8,958 nt of DNA, from positions 1-8,958 of the forward strand of contig DVJG01000137.1 of assembly GCA_018710805.1 (NCBI GenBank). Direction: 5' to 3'. Position numbers and translations under genes: made by a program. The notes beneath the pieces are model-generated. The model was given only the letters and a program-made list of their open reading frames with translations. It was not told the DNA's origin and made no database searches. Below are positions 4,691-8,958 of the stretch, piece after piece; position 1 is the stretch's first letter; each line of letters starts with the position of its first letter. Origin of the DNA: Candidatus Faecousia faecipullorum. Lineage in GTDB: Bacteria > Bacillota > Clostridia > Oscillospirales > Oscillospiraceae.

Positions 4691-5884
4691 ATGGTAACCA
4701 TTGATAAGATCTTCCACGCCAGTGTCGTACTGAGAGACATCATCCGCCCCACCCCTCTGGCCAAGGCCTACGGCATTGCCCCGGAGTGCAGCCTCTACTT
4801 AAAGCCCGAGAACCTGCAGAACACCGGTTCCTTCAAGCTCCGGGGTTCCGGCTATAAAATCGCCATGCTGTCAGAAGAGGAGAAAAAGCACGGCGTCATC
4901 GCCTGCTCCGCCGGAAACCACGCCCAGGGCGTGGCCCTGGCCGCCTCCAAATGCGGCATTTCCTCTCTGATCTGCCTGCCGGATACCGCCCCCATTTCCA
5001 AGGTGGAAGCCACAAAGAGCTACGGCGCCCAGGTGTGCCTGGTTCCCGGTGTCTACGACGATGCCTACAACCGGGCTCTGGAACTGAAAGAAGAGCGGGG
5101 CTACACCTTCGTCCATCCCTTTGACGACCCCTACGTCATCGCCGGCCAGGGCACCATCGGCCTGGAAATCATGAACGAAATGAGCGACGTGGATGCGGTA
5201 ATCGTGCCCATCGGCGGCGGCGGCCTGATTGCCGGCGTTGCCTGCGCCATTAAATCCGTCTCTCCCCACGTAAAGGTCTACGGCGTCCAGGCAGCGGGAG
5301 CGCCCAGTATGTACAACGCCATCCACGCCGGAAAACGGGAGCCCCTTTCCGCCGTCTCCACCATTGCCGACGGCATCGCCGTGAAAAAACCCGGGGAGCT
5401 GACCTTTGAGATGGTCAAACAGTACGTAGACGACATCGCCCTGGTGACGGAAGATGAAATTGCTGCCGCCATTCTGGCCCTCATTGAAAAGCAGAAGATG
5501 ATTGCAGAGGGCGCCGGAGCGGTATCCGTGGCGGCGGCCATGTTCCACAAGTTCCCGCTGGAAGGAAAGAAAGTGGTCAGCATCATCTCCGGCGGCAACA
5601 TCGACGTCACCAGTCTCTCCCGGGTCATTGACCGGGGCCTCATGAAGTCCGGCAGGACCTCCAACCTGCTCATTGAGCTGGTAGACAAACCGGGCCAGCT
5701 GAAGGACGTATCCAGAATCATCGCCGACTGCGGCGGCAACGTAATCAGCGTCCACCACGAGCGCAACAGCAAAACCGAGTCCATCAACGGCTGCTACCTG
5801 CGCCTGATTCTGGAGACCAGAAACTACGACCACGTTCAAGAAATCTCCCAGGCTCTGAAAGCCGAAGGGTTTAAAATCATTTAA
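4691..5884 (+). CDS. ilvA: Threonine ammonia-lyase (threonine deaminase) with C-terminal ACT domain
   Basis: PLP enzyme that turns L-threonine into 2-oxobutyrate and ammonia, the first committed step to isoleucine. The 397-residue protein has the fold-type II catalytic domain (about 1-315), with PLP lysine K49 in NTGSFKLRG, the AGNHAQG block (74-80) and the glycine-rich phosphate loop PIGGGGL (173-179). A single ACT domain (about 325-397, LLIELVDKPGQLKDVSRII) probably binds an allosteric amino acid. The length matches the medium form with one ACT domain, shorter than the roughly 500-residue E. coli IlvA with two. Such proteins are also annotated as TdcB; the biosynthetic role is inferred from leuACD downstream and the T-box upstream. 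AAGGG (4677-4681) lies nine bases before the ATG. First gene of the operon, 71 bases before leuA. Confidence 0.93.
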   Translation: MVTIDKIFHASVVLRDIIRPTPLAKAYGIAPECSLYLKPENLQNTGSFKLRGSGYKIAMLSEEEKKHGVIACSAGNHAQGVALAASKCGISSLICLPDTAPISKVEATKSYGAQVCLVPGVYDDAYNRALELKEERGYTFVHPFDDPYVIAGQGTIGLEIMNEMSDVDAVIVPIGGGGLIAGVACAIKSVSPHVKVYGVQAAGAPSMYNAIHAGKREPLSAVSTIADGIAVKKPGELTFEMVKQYVDDIALVTEDEIAAAILALIEKQKMIAEGAGAVSVAAAMFHKFPLEGKKVVSIISGGNIDVTSLSRVIDRGLMKSGRTSNLLIELVDKPGQLKDVSRIIADCGGNVISVHHERNSKTESINGCYLRLILETRNYDHVQEISQALKAEGFKII

Positions 5885-5890
5885 CGCCGC

Positions 5891-5905
5891 CTCTCCCCGG
5901 GAGAG
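5891..5905 (+). other. Short GC hairpin between ilvA and leuA
   Basis: CTCTCC (5891-5896) pairs with GGAGAG (5900-5905) around a three-base loop, and the outer bases GCC/GGC can extend it. No T tract follows. It may protect or mark an end of a processed transcript; no promoter was seen in the 71-base gap. Confidence 0.3.
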
Positions 5906-5955
5906 AAGGCAGCATCGGAACGATTCCATCAAACCATGAAAAAGGAGTATGTGCT

Positions 5956-7617
5956 ATGGACCCTCGAAAATACAGCATTGGATACTACCCCGCACCGGGA
6001 AAGCATATGAAGTGGGTGGAAAAAGACCACATCGAAAAAGCCCCTCGCTGGTGCAGCGTGGACCTGCGGGACGGCAATCAGAGTCTGGTCATCCCCATGA
6101 GTCTGGAAGAGAAGCTGGAATTTTACCACATGCTTCTGCGGGTGGGCTTCAAGGAAATTGAGGTGGGCTTTCCCGCCGCCTCGGAAACCGAGTACGAATT
6201 CCTTCGCTGTCTCATCGAAAATCACATGATTCCCGCCGACGTATCGGTCCAGGTCCTGACCCAGTGCCGGGAGCACATTATCCGCAAGACCTTCGACGCC
6301 TGCAAAGGCGCTCCCAGCGCCATTATCCACTTCTATAACTCCGTGTCCGTGGCCCAGCGGGAGCAGGTGTTCCGCAAGGACAAGGAGGAAATCAAGAAAA
6401 TCGCCGTGGAGGGTGCCAAGCTGGTCAAGCGCCTGGCTGCGGAATACGAAGGCAACTTCCGGTTTGAATACTCTCCCGAGAGCTTCACGGGCACGGAGCC
6501 GGAATACGCCCTGGAAGTCTGCAACGCAGTGCTGGACGTTCTGGAGCCCTCGGAAGACAACAACGTCATTATTAACCTCCCGGTCACCGTGGAGATGAGC
6601 CTGCCCCATGTCTACGCCAGCCAGGTGGAGTACATGAGCGAAAACCTCAAATACCGGGACCACGTGACATTGTCCCTGCACCCCCACAACGACCGGGGCA
6701 CAGGGGTAGCGGACACGGAGCTGGCGCTGCTGGCAGGGGCCGACCGGGTGGAGGGCACCCTTTTCGGCAACGGCGAACGCACAGGCAACGTGGACATCGT
6801 AACCCTTGCCATGAACATGTACTCCCACGGCGTGGACCCGGAGCTGGACTTTTCCGATATGCCCGCCATCTGCAAGACCTACGAGGCCTGCACCCGGATG
6901 CACGTCTATGAGCGCAGCCCCTACGCCGGAGCCCTGGTCTTCGCCGCCTTCTCCGGCAGCCATCAGGACGCCATTGCCAAGGGCATGAACTGGCGCAAAG
7001 AGAAGAACCTCTACCAGTGGACCGTGCCCTACATCCCCATCGACCCCAGAGACATCAGCCGCACCTACGACGCCGACGTCATTCGGGTCAACTCCCAGAG
7101 CGGCAAAGGCGGCATCGGGTATCTGCTGGAGCAGGCCTACGGCTACATCCTGCCGCCGAAAATGCGGGAGGACTTGAGCTACCGCTGCAAGGACATCTCC
7201 GACCGGGACCACCGGGAGCTCAAGAGCGAGGACGTTCTCGCCATCTTCATGGACAGCTACCTGAACATCGGAAACCCCCTGACGATTTCCGGCACGAAGT
7301 TCCACCAGGAGGCTGGCGCCGTGGAGGCCCAGGTCACCTTCCTCCGTCACGGCCGGGAGACCACCGTTTCCGCCCGGGGCAACGGTACGCTGGACGCCGT
7401 CAGCAATGCCCTGAAGGCATACTCCGGCAAGAATTACGTGCTGAAGGTCTACACCGAGCACAGCGTCCAGGAGCGAAACTCCGGCTCCACCGCCGCCGCC
7501 TACATCGGCATCGAGGATGAAGAGAGTAAAATGCACTGGGGCGCAGGCACCGACACCGACATCATCAAGGCCAGCGCCAATGCCCTCATCTCGGCCTTCA
7601 ACAATATGAGTAAGTGA
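5956..7617 (+). CDS. leuA: 2-isopropylmalate synthase, LeuA type 2
   Basis: Condenses acetyl-CoA with 2-oxoisovalerate to give 2-isopropylmalate, the first step of leucine synthesis. The 553-residue protein has the longer type 2 form. The DRE-TIM metallolyase barrel (about 30-310) begins with WCSVDLRDGNQSL (32-44), with metal ligand D39; LHPHNDRGTG (241-250) gives H242 and H244, and LFGNGERTGNVD (269-280) is the family signature. A linker is followed by the C-terminal LeuA allosteric domain (about 430-553), with QVTFLRHGRETTVSARGNGT (459-478) and ERNSGSTAAAYI (506-517); in this family it binds leucine for feedback inhibition. AAAGGAG (5941-5947) is eight bases before ATG 5956. The type 2 architecture argues against citramalate or homocitrate synthase, though the substrate was not tested. 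leuC begins ten bases after its stop. Confidence 0.95.
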   Translation: MDPRKYSIGYYPAPGKHMKWVEKDHIEKAPRWCSVDLRDGNQSLVIPMSLEEKLEFYHMLLRVGFKEIEVGFPAASETEYEFLRCLIENHMIPADVSVQVLTQCREHIIRKTFDACKGAPSAIIHFYNSVSVAQREQVFRKDKEEIKKIAVEGAKLVKRLAAEYEGNFRFEYSPESFTGTEPEYALEVCNAVLDVLEPSEDNNVIINLPVTVEMSLPHVYASQVEYMSENLKYRDHVTLSLHPHNDRGTGVADTELALLAGADRVEGTLFGNGERTGNVDIVTLAMNMYSHGVDPELDFSDMPAICKTYEACTRMHVYERSPYAGALVFAAFSGSHQDAIAKGMNWRKEKNLYQWTVPYIPIDPRDISRTYDADVIRVNSQSGKGGIGYLLEQAYGYILPPKMREDLSYRCKDISDRDHRELKSEDVLAIFMDSYLNIGNPLTISGTKFHQEAGAVEAQVTFLRHGRETTVSARGNGTLDAVSNALKAYSGKNYVLKVYTEHSVQERNSGSTAAAYIGIEDEESKMHWGAGTDTDIIKASANALISAFNNMSK

Positions 7618-7627
7618 GGAAAACACC

Positions 7628-8887
7628 ATGGGAATGACAATGACGCAGAAAATCCTCGCCGCCCACGCGGGACTTCCCGCCGTGGCGGCAGGTCAGCTGA
7701 TTCAGGCGCAGCTGGACATGGTTCTGGGCAACGACATCACCACCCCAGTGGCCATTAACGAATTTAAAAAGGCGGGCTTTACGGAGGTCTTCAACAAGGA
7801 CAAAATCGCCATTGTTCTGGACCACTTTGTGCCCAACAAGGATATCAAAGCCGCCGAGCAGAGCAAGCAGTGCCGGGAATTTGCCTGCAGCCACTGCGTG
7901 AGCCACTTCTATGACGTGGGCAAAATGGGCATCGAGCACGCCCTTCTTCCGGAGCAGGGGGTGGTCACCGCCGGAGACTGCATCATCGGCGCAGACTCCC
8001 ACACCTGCACCTACGGTGCCCTGGGGGCCTTCTCCACCGGCGTGGGAAGCACGGATATGGCTGCGGGCATGGCTACGGGTACTGCCTGGTTCAAGGTCCC
8101 CTCTGCCATCCGGTTTGACCTCAAGGGCACGCTGCCCGCAAATTGCAGCGGCAAGGACGTGATTCTCACCATCATCGGCATGATCGGCGTAGACGGCGCG
8201 CTGTATAAGAGCATGGAGTTTACGGGCGAAGGCGTTGCCTCCCTTTCCATGGACGACCGCCTCTGCATCTGCAACATGGCCATTGAGGCCGGGGCCAAAA
8301 ACGGCATCTTCCCGGTGGACGAGAAGACAAAGGCCTACATGGCCGGCAGATGCCAGCGGGAACCCCGTATTTTCCAGGCGGACCCCGACGCGGAATACGA
8401 AAAAACCATTACGGTTGACCTTTCCGCCATGGTCCCCACGGTGGCCTGTCCCCACCTTCCGGAAAACGCCAAGCCCGCCTCCGCCCTGGGACACATCCCC
8501 ATTGACCAGGTGGTCATCGGCTCCTGCACCAACGGCCGCATGGAGGATATGGAGGCGGCCTACAAGGTGCTGAGGGGCCATGAAATCGCCCCCGGAGTCC
8601 GGTGCATCATCATCCCCGCCACCATGCAGATCTACCGGGAGTGCGTGGAGCGGGGCTACGTCACCGCCTTCATCGACGCCGGCGCCGTGGTATCCACCCC
8701 CACCTGCGGCCCCTGCCTGGGCGGCTACATGGGCATCCTGGCGGCGGGAGAAAAATGCATCGCCACCACCAACCGGAATTTCGTAGGCCGCATGGGCCAT
8801 GTAAGCAGCGAAGTGTATCTGGCAAGCCCCCTGACCGCCGCCGCCAGCGCCCTGACGGGCTATATCACCGCACCAAAGGAGGTCTGA
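7628..8887 (+). CDS. leuC: 3-isopropylmalate dehydratase large subunit
   Basis: Aconitase-family [4Fe-4S] subunit which, with LeuD, isomerises 2-isopropylmalate to 3-isopropylmalate. The 419-residue protein matches the shorter, archaeal-like LeuC class (about 420) rather than the roughly 465-residue E. coli class. The cluster cysteines are C300 in VIGSCTNGR and C360 and C363 in TPTCGPCLGG. Other family blocks are LGNDITTPVAI (33-43), VLDHFVPNKD (63-72), GADSHTCTYGALGAFSTGVG (121-140) and NRNFVGRMG (382-390). The C-terminal swivel domain is absent, as expected when LeuD is separate. GAGGA (7616-7620) overlaps the leuA stop and serves ATG 7628; in-frame ATGs at 7634 and 7640 are possible alternatives. 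leuD starts three bases after its stop. Confidence 0.96.
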   Translation: MGMTMTQKILAAHAGLPAVAAGQLIQAQLDMVLGNDITTPVAINEFKKAGFTEVFNKDKIAIVLDHFVPNKDIKAAEQSKQCREFACSHCVSHFYDVGKMGIEHALLPEQGVVTAGDCIIGADSHTCTYGALGAFSTGVGSTDMAAGMATGTAWFKVPSAIRFDLKGTLPANCSGKDVILTIIGMIGVDGALYKSMEFTGEGVASLSMDDRLCICNMAIEAGAKNGIFPVDEKTKAYMAGRCQREPRIFQADPDAEYEKTITVDLSAMVPTVACPHLPENAKPASALGHIPIDQVVIGSCTNGRMEDMEAAYKVLRGHEIAPGVRCIIIPATMQIYRECVERGYVTAFIDAGAVVSTPTCGPCLGGYMGILAAGEKCIATTNRNFVGRMGHVSSEVYLASPLTAAASALTGYITAPKEV

Positions 8888-8890
8888 ACC

Positions 8891-8958
8891 ATGAAAACCC
8901 AAGGCAGCGTTTTCAAATACCCCGACAACGTGGATACCGACGTGATTATCCCCGCCCG
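8891..8958 (+). CDS. leuD: 3-isopropylmalate dehydratase small subunit, cut by window edge
   Basis: The first 22 codons of the swivel-domain partner of LeuC. The visible start has VFKYPDNVDTDVIIPA (7-22), the conserved N-terminal block of LeuD, in which the DNVDTD segment lies at the active site of the LeuCD complex. A strong AAAGGAGG (8875-8882) lies eight bases before ATG 8891, inside the end of leuC. A full protein would be about 160-170 residues, so most of the gene lies outside. The three-base gap after leuC suggests coupled, equal expression of the two subunits. Confidence 0.93.
   Translation, partial: MKTQGSVFKYPDNVDTDVIIPA

Noticed and set aside
5929..7629. 566-codon antisense frame over leuA, with similar long antisense frames over ilvA (4871-5932), leuC (7598-8902) and lspA/pseudouridine synthase (1906-2925)
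   Set aside because: Explained by GC-rich third positions in the real genes. The translations are rich in Gly, Val and His without family motifs, and the plus-strand proteins are unmistakable.
1..8958. Mobile elements, phage genes, CRISPR arrays, toxin-antitoxin or defence systems
   Set aside because: No transposase, integrase, direct-repeat array or attachment site was seen; the tRNA cluster has no repeated tRNA 3' end that would mark an integrated element.

Overview
The window looks like an ordinary chromosomal segment of a fairly GC-rich Clostridia (Bacillota) genome, most likely an Oscillospirales/Ruminococcaceae-type gut bacterium. The reasons are the strong AAGGAGG-type ribosome binding sites, TTGACA/TATAAT promoters, the lspA-pseudouridine synthase pair, an HPr-fold protein without the phosphorylatable histidine, tRNAs with encoded CCA ends, a T-box riboswitch, and GC-rich third codon positions. 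The taxonomic call is inference; no marker gene fixes it.

Layout. (1) 1-1043, minus strand: the N-terminal 347 residues of the tRNA methylthiotransferase MtaB, running off the left edge. (2) 1044-1519, plus strand: promoter, a small HPr-like protein gene (1228-1470) and a strong intrinsic terminator. (3) 1563-3853: a promoter and a tight three-gene operon: signal peptidase II (lspA), an RluA-family pseudouridine synthase overlapping it by ATGA, and a Cof-type HAD hydrolase. (4) 3850-4280: a tRNA cluster, Gly(UCC), Arg(UCU), His(GUG). Its -35 box overlaps the stop codon of the HAD gene, and it ends in a perfect 17-bp hairpin terminator. (5) 4326-8958: an inverted repeat, a promoter, a T-box leader with its terminator, and the operon ilvA-leuA-leuC-leuD; leuD is cut by the right edge after 22 codons.

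How the parts work together. Regions 1, 3 and 4 are housekeeping: tRNA modification, lipoprotein maturation, rRNA modification and tRNA supply. Region 5 is branched-chain amino acid synthesis. IlvA makes 2-oxobutyrate from threonine for isoleucine. LeuA, LeuC and LeuD turn 2-oxoisovalerate into 3-isopropylmalate for leucine. The T-box would let an uncharged tRNA switch the whole operon on. I could not settle which tRNA it reads: the UGGU bulge calls for a tRNA with discriminator A73, which fits Ile, Leu or Thr and argues against Cys.

I found no phage, transposon, CRISPR array, toxin-antitoxin or defence locus, and nothing I would call a new system. The best candidates for a second look are the histidine-less HPr-like protein with a hairpin around its ribosome binding site, the unresolved T-box specifier, and a perfect 8-bp inverted repeat one base upstream of the T-box promoter.
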